A stretch of 64,000 nt of DNA from Pristionchus mayeri (lineage: Eukaryota; Nematoda; Chromadorea; Rhabditida; Neodiplogasteridae). A program made the position numbers and the translations under genes. Where the stretch lies: contig BTRK01000006.1 of assembly GCA_036245805.1 (NCBI GenBank), positions 27,064,365-27,128,364 on the forward strand, read 5' to 3'. Below are positions 1 through 12,800 of this stretch, in pieces (position 1 is the stretch's first letter; every line of letters starts with the position of its first letter). The notes below the pieces were generated by a model, which saw nothing but the letters and a program-made list of their open reading frames with translations, was not told where the DNA came from and made no database searches.

Positions 1-1826
1 CTAGCAAATGCGAGGTCACCACAAGCAAAATGAACGTGCCCATCGTCATTAGCGCCGCCGAGAACCCCGAACAACAGAGTTACAGAAAATCGATAATTTT
101 TGCTTCGCCAAGACTTGTTCGATTATTAAACGTACGGCTTCATATAACTCTTCCTATTCCACATTTCATGATCATGTGGCTGCTGGAGGTCACATCATAA
201 TTTGGAACCAATATACATAAAGGCGAAAAGGATTCAGACACCTGGAGCTACAAGAGGTTAGACCAGCGGGAACTCTTTCGATACGATCACACTGTGAAGA
301 CTAGGCCCATAGAGGGTTGTTACCCAAATGAATTTGCAAAGTGGCACAAACACAATGATTTGACTAAATTTTTGTGATTATTCTGTCTACCTCTCAGCAC
401 ATTTCTTCAGAAGAGCGTTTCTTTCTCGTAATAAGATTGGTTGTTGTGGTACTCCGTTGTTCCCCATGGAAATGACGAGTCTCTCCCACTGCGTACTACC
501 CGCCTCGTTGGAGACTGAGAGTCCACACTTCCCTTCTACTTAAAGCACCACAAATGCTAAGGAAATTTGATGGAGTTAGGGGGTATCAGAGAGATCCACT
601 CCCTTACATATTCTTTACATTTTTCACTCATGCAACTTTCCTATCATGGAACAAAATGTGGAAATGCTATGACCTGTGGGCGTAGAAAAGGTTGTTTTCC
701 ATGGAAATGAGTGCCTCCATTCCCTTCTGAGTGGTACTGGACGTTCCGGGAATAACGGTACACTTCGACTTGTCTACTGCCACTTGCGTCATCTCAACAC
801 AAGTCTCGCGTGTCTTTTTCTATTATTATATAAGGACGAAGATAGGATGGAACGCACTGGTGGTTTCCCCTGATATAGTTGAACTCTTGAAGGAGGTTTG
901 AATGGAGGAGGAGCTTCTCGCAATGGTCTCTTCAGAGTAGAGTACGGTATAATTGTCTTCCTAACAACTGTGTCTCGTTTAGGAAGAGGAAGGGTAGAAA
1001 TGTGAGGTACGGAAGGACGGGATGGTGTTATCTTCTGAAATGGAGTCATTCAACCCATTTGTAGCTAGGAAGGGGGTGGGCCACCACAAGAAAGGAAAGA
1101 AGGAGAGAGGAAGAGGGGAGACTTTAGAGGAGTCCATTTCTCCCTCTCTTCTCTTCCTATGAATTATGCAGAATATGATGAGAAGAGTGGATGGAAGATG
1201 AAAGTGAATTGATTCCTTCCTACCTGGTAGAGAATGGAGGGCATACTGACCTTGAATGGCTGGGAGACCTCCTCTCCTTTCTCCTTCCACGCCCCAAACA
1301 TCGACAGCCCCTTCCGGTTCTGAGAGAGAGAGAGAAGACGGAACACTTTATGCAATCGACGAAGCAAGGAATTGCGGAGATAGGGAGACAGTGTTGGAAC
1401 AAGGGGTCGGATAGGCACTAGTGTGCGACTAGGCAGAAATTGAACTAACAAGTTAACTTAACACACTATCTCATTAGACTTCGAATTTCAAGGATAATTT
1501 GAAGATAATTTAAAATCGTGTAATAAACACATCAGAAAATTCACTATTCTTAATAAACAAATAATTGGCGAATGGAGGGAGAGGGGAGCTTCTAAGACAT
1601 GAGATTGGGTTATCAATTTGAATTTGAATGAGGAGACGAACAGTTAATAATGAGATTGCCGGTCTTATTTGCTCCTGGTAGGGAGATACTGTATGAACGA
1701 AGAATGAGATAAGATGAATAGATACAGTAGGGATGAGGACCCGATAGGAGAGGAGAAGTAAAGGGAAGAGATGCGAATGGAGAGATGGAAGGAAAAGAAG
1801 GATTGGAGAGATGAAGATGAGTCTTC
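1..1826. other. Intergenic; repeat fragment then GA-rich sequence
   Basis: No gene is supported here. Positions about 20-152 are a degenerate copy of the repeat seen at 49.80-49.93 kb; they share a run like AAAATGAAYGTGCCCAYCGTC, then TTACAGAAAATC and a CTYGATT motif. From about 0.5 to 1.8 kb the sequence is purine-rich (GAGAGGAA-type) on the plus strand, and the ORFs in it look like by-products of that bias. It lies downstream of the minus-strand aminopeptidase stop. Confidence 0.5.
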
Positions 1827-4800
1827 CTAAGTCGAATCATTTACTAATGATGAAAGGGTAGTGAATATGGTGGGAGCAAAAGAATGACTCCATTCGAATG
1901 CCATTTCAATCCTACTCTTCTGTCTTGACCATTCATCTCGGAACCAGGATTCATTGGAAGAGGAGTAGAACTCGAGAGTGACATTCTCCAACTGAAATGA
2001 AGCAGTTGAGGGAGGGGACTCTTCTGTTGACTGGGAGACAGCATACACAAAGGAAGGACTAAGCAGCGAGTCAATCATCCTAACAACACTCCCCTTCCCC
2101 AGATTCTCAACAGTGGACGCCTTCGCATACGAGATGTAGAGAGCTTTCTGGATCTCGACCGGATACCTCAATGAGGACATCTTCACATCAATCTACTTAC
2201 ACCTCACTTCAAACTCCTGAATCTCTCTCGATTCTCGGCGAAATATGTCTCGTAGTGATTGCTTTTGTATGCATGTCTCCTACAATAGAAATCTCATAAT
2301 CCGTCTTACTCTCGGCTAACCTCAGGTATGAATGTAAAAAATTATGTAGTTCGTAGCCAGTCAAGTGAATTTTCTCCACCAATTGATCGAATAATCTGAA
2401 ATAAAGTACATGGTAAAGTTAATGGAGGGGTATCAACGTTATCCGAAACTTTCGAACATACCTTTTTTGGAATATTATGAGGGTAAATAGCTTAATTCAG
2501 GTAGTTTTGGTCGAAAAGCTTCGTCTTTTATACCGACAGATGTTACTATGCTTTACAATTCTTATGTTAACCTATAAAACACACTATCTGAGAGAACCGG
2601 AATATATAGACTTGGCACTGGCCGAAAATTCGAATTTCTATTGACTTCTCCAATAGGTCGGCCTCGACGAGAGAAACCGACGAGCATCGCCGGATTTTCG
2701 ATCCGCATCCGCGCGGTCGCGGGCGCGGATTTTGAAAAATTGACTACGGTAGCCACAAAATTTTTAAATCGACTCCTATGACTGCGGCGGTAGGGGCGCT
2801 GCATTCTTTGACAAATTCTAAAATTTTTTACTCACGTGAGTTTTTCGATCAGATTCCATCGAAAGCCGGAAATCGATAATTCCGCTTTTATTTCGGGAAT
2901 GAATACATGTCCCCAGAAATTTTTCAAGAACTCCCGCAAATATTATTGATGATATAGCTTCTGCTTGAGCCAATACATCTTTCAGTAGAAAGGCGCGAAA
3001 TAAAATTGTCAATAAGGAAGTCAAAATGAATTATGATTGCATTATGGTGTAATTTTTGGGTTACTGTAAGCGAGTGCAAAAGTTGGACGAGTTTTCCCAA
3101 TTGGTGTCACGTACTCCAAAAATCGTTTTTAGACTATTCTACATCAATTGGGAAAAGTCGTCCAACTTTTGCACTCGCTTACAGTAACCCAAAATTTACA
3201 CCATAATTCATTCATAATTCATTTTGACTTCCTTATTGACAATTTTATTTCCCGCCTTTCTACTGAAAGATGTAACAGCTCAAGCAGAAGCTAAACCGTC
3301 AATAACATTTGCGGAAGTTCTTGAAAAATTTCTGGGGACATGCATTCATGACCGAAATAAAACCGGAATTATCGATTTCCGGCGTTAGATGGAATCTGAT
3401 CGAAAAACTGCCCAGAGTAAAAAAGACTTAGAATTTGTCAAGGAATGCAGCGCCCATACCGCCGCAGTCATAGGAGTCGATTTAGAAATTTCGAGGCTAC
3501 CGTAGTTAATTTTTCAAAATTCGCGCCTGCGACCGCGCGGATGCGGATCGAAAATCCGGCGATGCTCGTCGACTTCCCTCGTCGAGGCCGACCTATTGGA
3601 GAAGTCAGTAGGAATTCGAATTTTCGGCCAGTACCAAGTCGCTGAAGAAATATGTTAATTTTCTCAGATAGTGTGTTATAAGAGCTCAGACTGACAGGGG
3701 AAATCTGTCATCTTAGATGCCTGAAATTGTTCAATTTTCTTATTTTACGCACATTTGAGAGACTTTTTCCCAATAAGTCTGAGCTCTCATAAGCGATGCA
3801 TAGAATCTATTTCAGTAAAAAAATTGACAACACTTTCACAAAAAAAAACAAAACAAATATCACGCCTTTCACGAGAGATTCGAGCTGAGACACGGAATGG
3901 GAAGACAATCTGAAATTTGGTTCTGACCAGTTTTGAGCACCTTGAAGCTTGCCTGACAGTCTCCCAAAGTATTATTTTGCATACCTCAGTTTCCAGCTCC
4001 CGGCATCAGGTCGGAGATCGGCACGCCCTCCTTTCACTGCGATTATCTCATTTGTCGTGCAAGATAATCGAAATTTGCACTCTGAGAGACCCCCACTTAT
4101 TTTTCGAGCTCTATCGATCCATGTAAACCATTTTCTCTGGATGTCAATTTTAACCGTGCTACATTCATTTTTGATTTTCTCGAAAATGATACGCTGCATA
4201 CGCTGAGCTGCACCTTTGCCTACATTTTCGAGGAAATCAACAATGAATGTAGCACCATTAAAATTGACTTTCAGAGAAAATGGTTTAGATGAATCGATAG
4301 AGCTCGAAAAATGAGTGGGGGTCACTCAGAGTGCAAATTTCGATTATCTTACACGACAAATGAGATAATCCCAGTGAAAGGAGGGCGTGCCGATCTCCGA
4401 CCTGATGCTGGGTGCTTGAACATGAAGTATGCAAAATAAGACTTTGGGGGACTACTAGGAATACCTCAAGGTGCCCAAAACTAGTCAGAACCAATTTCAA
4501 GATTTGCTTTCTATTCCCAAGAATGGAGATTCTAGCTCGATTCTCTTGTGAAAGGCGTGATATATGAATATTCATTTGCGCTATGTTTCCTCATAAGGTT
4601 CCAAAACGGCCAAAAAAATACCTGTACATGTTGTGTTTCTCATTGTTCTCAACCATTCCCTTGAATATTCGCTCTTTCTCCTCACCGTACTCTTCGATCA
4701 CAAACTGAGTACTATTCATTATCTCCCGATTCATTTCTCTCTTCTGCAGTTACAATTTGCCCCTAGTCCTTTTGCAATCCATCTTGAATCCAACTTGAAA

Positions 4801-5671
4801 TTTTGCTAATCAAAGTTTCTAGATACTGACCAATCGAAGAAGGAGATCGAAATCACTCTGATTGCCCAGTTTACCCCCTGCCATGTAGATGGAAGTACGG
4901 ACGTACCGAGGGAGACTGCAACCAGGTACCTTCCTCTTCCCTCGCCCTCCCCCCCCCCCTCTCCTCACTTGGACAGGGCTCGTCTGGTAAGGGTGGCATT
5001 GTGAGTATTCCTGACAGTCTCGAAGTGACTCCATCCGAATTGTAGGCAGTCCTTGTACTCATTCTCACACAATTCATTCAGGATCACTTCCTTCATCTGC
5101 CCGTCTCTCAACGGAACTCCCTTTCTTCTCCCCTTCCATTCCTTCTCACTTTCTGCTCGAAGATTCCAATTTCTTCGAATCGATGAAAAGGGGGGCGAGA
5201 ACTCGGCTGATGTACTTCTGCAATTGAATTAACAGTGATTGTCTTCTATCTATCGATTGATTATACCTGCAACAGATGGTACTTCTGAGGGAAAGTACTC
5301 AGTCTGACTTGCAGCAGATTGAGATGGGCTTGGAATGTCTTCATCGTCAAGACATCCTCAATGAATTGTCTCCCCCCCCTCCTTCCTCTCTGCTCACTTC
5401 ATCTACAATGGCCATCACGAGTAGGAGGGGGATCTCATATGAATGATCTCCCCTTTCAGCGAAAGTGAATGCATCGTCCATTAGTCGAGATCTCAACCAA
5501 GTCATCAATAGGGAATGGTTGATGAGAATAACTTTGCAGATTGGGAAAAGATGGATGAATTCTTCTTGATAGTCTCGATTATCTTCTCGTAGTGACTAGC
5601 TGGATATCGAATGCGAATGAAGACATGCACATCACTGTCCAGAATCAAATCGTTCCTGATCGAGATCTCAG
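1827..5671 (-). CDS. M1-family aminopeptidase, C-terminal (ERAP1_C-like) exons
   Basis: Seven minus-strand exons join in phase: 5671-5533, 5491-5398, 5356-5267, 5217-4969, 4915-4831, 4743-4622 and 2166-1827 (stop). The product resembles the C-terminal helical domain of M1 zinc aminopeptidases (APN/ERAP type). HVFIRIRYPASHYEKII corresponds to the family's GYYRVNYD...W segment. RLMDDAFTFAERG corresponds to the R-x-x-L-I-D-D-A-F-x-L-A-R block. VRTSIYMAGGK corresponds to LRxxVYCxAIxxGG. The final exon ends with the usual LExF...R-hydrophobic helix. Exon 5217-4969 is one base too long: a G6 run at 5190-5195 shifts the frame after YISRVLAP. Several acceptors are TTGAG rather than TTTCAG. The zinc and catalytic motifs HEXXH and GAMEN should lie upstream, where only a minisatellite and a gap remain. 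The family assignment is firm; whether the gene is active is unknown. Confidence 0.75.
2572..3683. repeat. Foldback element, ~1.1 kb
   Basis: The left arm (about 2572-3110) is the near reverse complement of the right arm (about 3130-3683), with an AT-rich centre around 3110-3130. Both outer ends carry a TATAA-ACACACTATCTGAGA motif. Matching short ORFs on opposite strands (2562-2804 minus, 3445-3645 plus) are by-products of the symmetry. It sits in the last intron of the aminopeptidase gene (4621-2167). No transposase is present, so it is a non-autonomous inverted-repeat element. Confidence 0.8.
3857..4565. repeat. Foldback element, family shared with 33.38-34.31 kb
   Basis: Ends are TATCACGCCTTTCAC and GTGAAAGGCGTGATA. 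The arms are inverted copies and include the same CAGGTCGGAGATCGGCA run. A second copy at 33378-34306 retains a longer symmetrical centre, so this copy has probably lost about 240 bp of its middle. It lies in the same aminopeptidase intron as the preceding foldback. Confidence 0.8.
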
Positions 5672-5699
5672 CTGAATGAAATCATGTGGGAGAGGAAGA

Positions 5700-8536
5700 G
5701 GAGGGAGGAGACGAGACTGGTGTGAGGAGGGAGGAGACTGGTGTGAGGAGGGAGGAGACTGGTGTGAGGAGGGAGGGGACTGGTGTGAGGAGGGGGGAGA
5801 CTGGTGTGAGGAGGGAGGAGACTGGTGTGAGGAGGGGGAGACTGGTGTGAGGAGGGAGGAGACTGGTGTGAGGAGGGAGGAGACTGGTGTGAGTAGGGGG
5901 GAGACTGGTGTGAGGAGGGGGGAGACTGGTGTGAGGGGTTGGAGACTGGTGTGAGGAGGGGGGAGACTGGTGTGAGGAGGAGGGAGGACTGGTGTGAGGG
6001 GTTGGAGACTGGTGTGAGGAGGGAGGAGACTGGTGTGAGGAGGGGGAGACTGGTGTGAGGAGGAGGGAGACTGGTGTGAGGAGGGAGGAGACTGGTGTGA
6101 GGAGGGAGGAGACTGGTGGTGAGGAGGGGGGACTGGTGTGAGGAGGGGAGACTGGTGTGAGGAGGGAGGAGACTGGTGTGAGGAGGGAGGAGACTGGTGT
6201 GAGGAGGGGGAGACTGGTGTGAGGAGGGGGAGACTGGTGTGAGGAGGAGGGAGACTGGTGTGAGGGGTTGGAGACTGGTGTGAGGAGGGGGAGACTGGTG
6301 TGAGGAGGAGGGAGACTGGTGTGAGGAGGGAGGAGACTGGTGTGAGGAGGGGGAGACTGGTGTGAGGAGGGAGGAGACTGGTGTGAGGAGGGAGGAGACT
6401 GGTGTGAGGAGGGGGAGACTGGTGTGAGGAGGGGGAGACTGGTGTGAGGAGGGAGGAGACTGGTGTGAGGAGGAGGGAGACTGGTGTGAGGAGGGGGGAG
6501 ACTGGTGTGAGGAGGGGGAGACTGGTGTGAGGAGGGGAGGAGACTGGTGTGAGGAGGGAGGAGACTGGTGTGAGGGGTTGGAGACTGGTGTGAGGAGGGG
6601 AGACTGGTGTGAGGAGGAGGGAGACTGGTGTGAGGGGTGGAGACTGGTGTGAGGAGGGGAGGAGACTGGTGTGAGGAGGAGGGAGACTGGTGTGAGGAGG
6701 GAGGAGGACTGGTGTGAGGAGGGAGGAGACTGGTGTGAGGAGGGGGAGACTGGTGTGAGGAGGGGGGAGACTGGTGTGAGGAGGGAGGAGACTGGTGTGA
6801 GGAGGGGGAGACTGGTGTGAGGAGGGGGGAGACTGGTGTGAGGAGGGGGGAGACTGGTGTGAGGAGGGGGGAGAGACTGGTGTGAGGGGTTGGAGACTGG
6901 TGTGAGGAGGGGGAGACTGGTGTGAGGAGGGGGAGACTGGTGTGAGGAGGGGGAGACTGGTGTGAGGAGGGAGGAGACTGGTGTGAGGAGGGGGAGACTG
7001 GTGTGAGGAGGGGGAGACTGGTGTGAGGAGGGAGGAGACTGGTGTGAGGAGGGAGGAGACTGGTGTGAGGAGGGGGGAGACTGGTGTGAGGGGTTGGAGA
7101 CTGGTGTGAGGAGGGGGAGACTGGTGTGAGGAGGGAGGAGACTGGTGTGAGGAGGGGGAGACTGGTGTGAGGAGGGGGAGACTGGTGTGAGGAGGGAGGA
7201 GACTGGTGTGAGGAGGGAGGAGACTGGTGTGGAGGAGGGAGGAGACTGGTGTGAGGGGTTGGAGACTGGTGTGAGGGGTTGGAGACTGGTGTGAGGAGGG
7301 GGAGACTGGTGTGAGGAGGGGGGAGACTGGTGTGAGGAGGAGGGAGACTGGTGTGAGGAGGGAGGAGACTGGTGTGAGGAGGGAGGAGACTGGTGTGAGG
7401 AGGGGGAGACTGGTGTGAGGAGGGGGGAGACTGGTGTGAGGAGGGGGGAGACTGGTGTGAGGAGGGAGGAGACTGGTGTGAGGAGGGGGAGACTGGTGTG
7501 AGGAGGGGGGAGACTGGTGTGAGGAGGGAGGAGACTGGTGTGAGGAGGGGGAGACTGGTGTGAGGAGGAGGGGGAGACTGGTGTGAGGAGGGAGGAGACT
7601 GGTGTGAGGAGGGAGGAGACTGGTGTGAGGAGGGGGAGACTGGTGTGAGGGGTTGGAGACTGGTGTGAGGAGGGGGAGACTGGTGTGAGGAGGGAGGAGA
7701 CTGGTGTGAGGAGGGGGGAGACTGGTGTGAGGAGGGAGGAGACTGGTGTGAGGGGTTGGAGACTGGTGTGAGGAGGGAGGAGACTGGTGTGAGGAGGGGG
7801 GAGACTGGTGTGAGGAGGGGGGAGACTGGTGTGAGGAGGGGGGAGACTGGTGTGAGGAGGGAGGAGACTGGTGTGAGGAGGGGGAGACTGGTGTGAGGAG
7901 GGGGGAGACTGGTGTGAGGAGGGGGGAGACTGGTGTGAGGAGGGGGGAGACTGGTGTGAGGAGGGAGGAGACTGGTGTGAGGAGGGGGAGACTGGTGTGA
8001 GGAGGGAGGAACTGGTGTGAGGAGGGGGAGACTGGTGTGAGGAGGGGGAGACTGGTGTGAGGAGGAGGGAGACTGGTGTGAGGAGGGAGGAGACTGGTGT
8101 GAGGAGGGAGGAGACTGGTGTGAGGAGGGGGGAGACTGGTGTGAGGGGGTGGAGACTGGTGTGAGGAGGGAGGAGACTGGTGTGAGGAGGGAGGAGACTG
8201 GTGTGAGGAGGGGGAGACTGGTGTGAGGAGGGGGGAGACTGGTGTGAGGGGGTTGGAGACTGGTGTGAGGAGGAGGGAGACTGGTGTGAGGAGGGAGAGA
8301 CTGGTGTGAGGAGGGAGGAGACTGGTGTGAGGAGGGGGAGACTGGTGTGAGGAGGGGGAGACTGGTGTGAGGAGGGGGAGACTGGTGTGAGGAGGGAGGA
8401 GACTGGTGTGAGGAGGGAGGAGACTGGTGTGAGGAGGGGGAGACTGGTGTGAGGAGGAGGGAGACTGGTGTGAGGAGGGAGGAGACTGGTGTGAGGAGGG
8501 GGGAGACTGGTGTGAGGGGTTGGAGACTGGTGTGAC
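5700..8536. repeat. G-rich minisatellite, ~17-21 bp unit
   Basis: Roughly 140-150 tandem copies of a unit close to GAGACTGGTGTGAGGAGG with a variable G/A tail. Common tail variants are AGGGAG, AGGGG, AGGGGGG, AGGAGG and GGTTG. The variants are interspersed and not in blocks. The array runs directly into the N gap, so its true length is unknown. It begins about 25 bases upstream of an aminopeptidase exon. It lacks stop codons in several frames and so generates very long artificial reading frames on the minus strand. Confidence 0.97.
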
Positions 8537-9036
8537 NNNNNNNNNNNNNNNNNNNNNNNNNNNNNNNNNNNNNNNNNNNNNNNNNNNNNNNNNNNNNNNN
8601 NNNNNNNNNNNNNNNNNNNNNNNNNNNNNNNNNNNNNNNNNNNNNNNNNNNNNNNNNNNNNNNNNNNNNNNNNNNNNNNNNNNNNNNNNNNNNNNNNNNN
8701 NNNNNNNNNNNNNNNNNNNNNNNNNNNNNNNNNNNNNNNNNNNNNNNNNNNNNNNNNNNNNNNNNNNNNNNNNNNNNNNNNNNNNNNNNNNNNNNNNNNN
8801 NNNNNNNNNNNNNNNNNNNNNNNNNNNNNNNNNNNNNNNNNNNNNNNNNNNNNNNNNNNNNNNNNNNNNNNNNNNNNNNNNNNNNNNNNNNNNNNNNNNN
8901 NNNNNNNNNNNNNNNNNNNNNNNNNNNNNNNNNNNNNNNNNNNNNNNNNNNNNNNNNNNNNNNNNNNNNNNNNNNNNNNNNNNNNNNNNNNNNNNNNNNN
9001 NNNNNNNNNNNNNNNNNNNNNNNNNNNNNNNNNNNN
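8537..9036. other. Assembly gap, exactly 500 N
   Basis: A run of exactly 500 N, most likely a nominal gap size and not a measurement. It joins the minisatellite to the aminopeptidase N-terminal region, so the missing catalytic exons may lie inside it. Confidence 0.99.
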
Positions 9037-9100
9037 GTAATTGAGCACCCGAGTATTCATTAATCCCTTCCTTCCTCGCCAAATTTCATTCAACATTAAC

Positions 9101-9567
9101 CTGGGATAGAGGTCAAACACCACTGGAATCGTCACACCAAACTCATCCAGTAGAATGATTGAATCGATCGATAATCCTTTCGAATGAAGCAGAATGCGAT
9201 TGCTCGATTTCTTCACTGCTAGGGACATGTTCACATTCCCATCGTATGTGAAAATTGCGGGTCCGAAGTCCATGGAGGATCGAAGGGAACGAAGAGTTTG
9301 AGATGGATTCCATAGAAATAAGGAACGACAATTAGAGGAATCTGAAGAGGGTCGAATGAGGAGAGGAAGGAGGAAGGGAGGATGACCTGATCTCGATGAT
9401 GTCTCTCGTGCAGGAATGAGTATGCATCCAAGTGATTGGATGGAGAGGACATTGGGATGAGGAGAAGAGAGAGAAGGAAAGAATCCCATTGCAAGGAGAG
9501 AGATCATGATCAAAGTGGGAGTGACAAGGGAAAGAAGTAGACGAGTGACTAGACATCTTGCCAACAC
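9101..9567 (-). CDS. M1-family aminopeptidase, N-terminal exons (partial)
   Basis: The 5' end of the same minus-strand gene. A hydrophobic stretch (TPTLIMISLLAMGFF) looks like a signal anchor or signal peptide. The exon ending at 9387 is followed by exon 9341-9101. The latter reads IPLIVVPYFYGIHLKLF in one frame, the M1 signature LPxxxxPxxYxLxL at the start of the N-terminal beta domain. It then reads FTYDGNVNMSLAV...ILLHSKGLSID in another frame, the next conserved M1 block. The switch happens near a TTTT run, so a one-base indel is likely. The exon ends with a GTTAAT donor. The start codon is uncertain because the hydrophobic and LPxxxxP frames do not join cleanly. Everything 3' of this in the protein (about residues 150-600) is not visible. 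Confidence 0.6.
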
Positions 9568-9802
9568 CTCGAGACATCTCTCATCCCATCATTTATCTGA
9601 CCCGGAGGATGACAGAATGAACAAGTGAAGAGAGAAGAAGGGGGAGGAGAAAAGGGGCGGGAAGAGAGAGAGACTCCCTCGTCTACCAGTATACAAACCA
9701 CCACTATTTACATACTATTATATACGATACATCTATGAAACTAACAAAGAGTATCTAAAACGAGCGGTATATAGTACAAGGAGAGAAGATGTATTGATTA
9801 GT

Positions 9803-12800
9803 CTAAGGTTCGATCTCAACGACGAGATCTCCAGCTGCACACTTGACTCCCTTCGTCGCATGGATTCTCTTGACTGTTCCAGAGAGAGGAGAGTCGATTA
9901 CCATCTCCATCTTCATTGCAGAGAGAACGAAGAGAGGAGTCTTCGGTCCAATCTGAGTGTCCATCCATCGAGGGAGGAGAGGGGGGGGGGCACCTGACCT
10001 TGTCTCCCTCCTTCACTTTGATCTCCAGTATTTCTCCGGGCATGGTGCTCCAATGGATCCCCTCACTCCAGGAAGAGCCTTCGGACGGGTTATGATCTCC
10101 TGCCAAGTGAGACATCAATCAGAGTCTAATCGACATTCAAATAACTAAAAGTACGACATTTCCGCAACGGAGCGCCGTTCGCTTGAGATTTGGAGTAGCA
10201 ACTTGGGACTTGTGTCATTATTGTCAGTATGTGCTCCCATACCTTTGCATATAGATGAAATGGAAACAAAATGAATAAAACCATATTGGTAACAATGACA
10301 CAACTCCCAAGTTGCTACTCCAACTATCAAGCGAACGGCGCTCCGTTGCTGAAATGTCGTACTCCGAATAACTTGGCCATCTCAAAATTCATCCACAAAT
10401 CTATTTACAATTCACAATGTTGCGGATTTTTCATTTTTCTCGCATTTTTGTCGGCTTTTGGTCGAGTGCATAATTGAGTGCTTCCTTCTAGAGGAAAGAG
10501 GAGATGGATAATTATTGAGATAATGAGTGCCAACGATAGAAGAAGAGGAGAGAAGATGCAAGGAGATGCAAGGGAAGAGGGGGGGGGGAGAAGGGGAGGG
10601 GGGGGGAAGGAGAGTGTCCTCGAGAACTACCGTACCTTGGACGCCTCCTTATCCTGCACGAAGATGGATCTCATCTGTCCATTTAGATCGAAGAAGACTA
10701 GAGAGACAAATGAATGAATGAATGAATGAATGGTCAAATGTTCATTCTCAATCAATTGCACATCGTCCTACCTCTCGTTCTCCGCTGTCGTTCAGTTTTC
10801 CCTTCAGCGAGTAATTGGGATGTTGAGGGTTTTTCCACTCTCCAGTTCCACCTGGATTACAGTCAATCAACCATCCCTTTCTATCTTATCTCTCTCGAGG
10901 GTTCCACGAGGGATAACGTACGCAAGAATACTCATTTTGACTCCACGGCATTCCATACCCTTCCACTCACTTCACAGCTATCTCCTACTCTTATATACCT
11001 TTTTCTTTGTCTAAATACTCCCGAGATGTAATTCAGTTCATTCAGTCTTCGATAGACTTCTTCCACCGTACTCCTTCCTACTCATCTCTACTTACATCCT
11101 GTGCCTCGCCACTTCAGTCCAGTCAAGAACACGCGAGTGGGCAGTTTGTCCACCGGGCCATATCGCTGTCTGAAGGGGCATGATCAGACTGTTGACCTAC
11201 CCTCTGCTCCCTCCCTCTCTCTCCCTCTCACCTGAACTGCTCGAACTCGTCGAATTCCTTGGGAACATTGCATACGACATCACATCGACGTCTCTGCAGA
11301 TCAAGTTCTATATCATCTCTACCGTTCCTCAGTTCATTTTGCATCCTCCGCCCTTCCTTCTCTCCCCTTCCCTCCCCCCTTCACCTCAGAGTCCTTCCAT
11401 GCTTGTTCTCCAAATCCTTTTTCACAGCATCCAGATCGAGAGGAGGTAACTTCTCACCGGGACTGCAATACCTTGCTAGTCTCCCACCCTCTCCAATCTC
11501 ACCGTCCATCGATCTTCTCCTTTCCTCTGAGCACCTTTGTTCTCAATGGCTCGGGGAATCCATAGGGAGGCTGTCCCACAAGACCCTGTAATGTACCCTT
11601 CTCATTTTCCTTTCTAATGGTTCATTTAATCCTTTGTGGCATTTTAATTACATCACTATCATCATAAAATCAGTTCTTCCCAATTTCCCTTTTTTTATAT
11701 ATTTTCTTCAATTCACTTATTTTGTTCCAGCAAGGGGAGATGAGGGATGCTAATAAGGCAGTGAAGGGAGGAGTGGAAGAGGCGAGAGAGAGGGTAGAGG
11801 GGAGGGGAAGAGGGAAGAGGAAAGGAAGGGGAGAGAAGGATGGGATAGAGGGATACAGAATAAGTCGTCCACTACTTAGTCTATGCTAATCACGTAGTCG
11901 AGAATCGAGATGTAAACGGGGAGACTCAAAAAGGAAGAAAGAGACGGGGGGAAGAAGGAATGCACTAGACCATAGTTCCCACAGCTAAACTTGCTGTGTT
12001 CCGAGGGAGTGGGAAGAGGGGGGAGGGGGGGGAGGGGGGGGGGGCGGAGGGGGGAGGGGGGGGAGTACCTGCATGAATTCGACAGTCGACTTGGGAAGGA
12101 GTAGGTCTTCTGCCCTATCCACCAACGTCTCCTTCGTCAGATTGTTCTGCACCATGAACTGTGCCAGATCTCCGACGATTTTGGGAAGAGGGAGTCACCT
12201 CAACATCTCTCTCTCTCTCGTCCCCCTCCTTTCCTTTTACCTTGATCAGATCTCAAGTGCGAGATTCGCCTCTCTGTACATATGCTTTACCTCGTCGAAC
12301 TTGTCGCCCAATCCGAGTGAGAATGCCTGCAAGATTAGACCATCCCTCTCCCTCTCCCCCCCTCCCTCTCCCTCTAACCCCTCCCTCTCCCTCCTCCATC
12401 TTCCTCACTTGGAACTGTAGATTGGTGTATTGTCCTCCGGGTATCTCGTGTTTATAAACATCGGCATTTCCACTCTTCATCGTCACTGCACATTCGAATG
12501 GAGCGTACAATTGTCGGGCCAATTCCCAGTACAGAGAATACTTGGAGACGTCATCCAGGTTGATTCCTGAGAGTGATTGAGTGAGGATACTCCCTCCACA
12601 CACAGGGGGAGGGGAGGGGGGGGGGTGATTACCCGTGTCATGCTCGGTTCCTTGGAGGGAAGCAACGATGGCTCCCATCGATGGTTGGGAGGTCATTCCA
12701 CTCATCGAGTCGACAGCAGCATCCACTACATCAGCTCCCGCCTGAGAGATACAACTATACTTATCTGTTCCTTCTTCACCGAGTTGTCAGTTAAAAAGCG

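Noticed and set aside
5700..8536. Possible CRISPR-like array from regular repeats
   Set aside because: There are no unique spacers. The units are directly tandem and the genome is eukaryotic.
5645..9567. Very long minus-strand ORFs (1145 and 1299 codons) of Ser/Pro/His-rich repeats
   Set aside because: They are the stop-free translation of the GAGACTGGTGTGAGG minisatellite plus the N gap. Several frames are open at once and unit lengths are not multiples of three.
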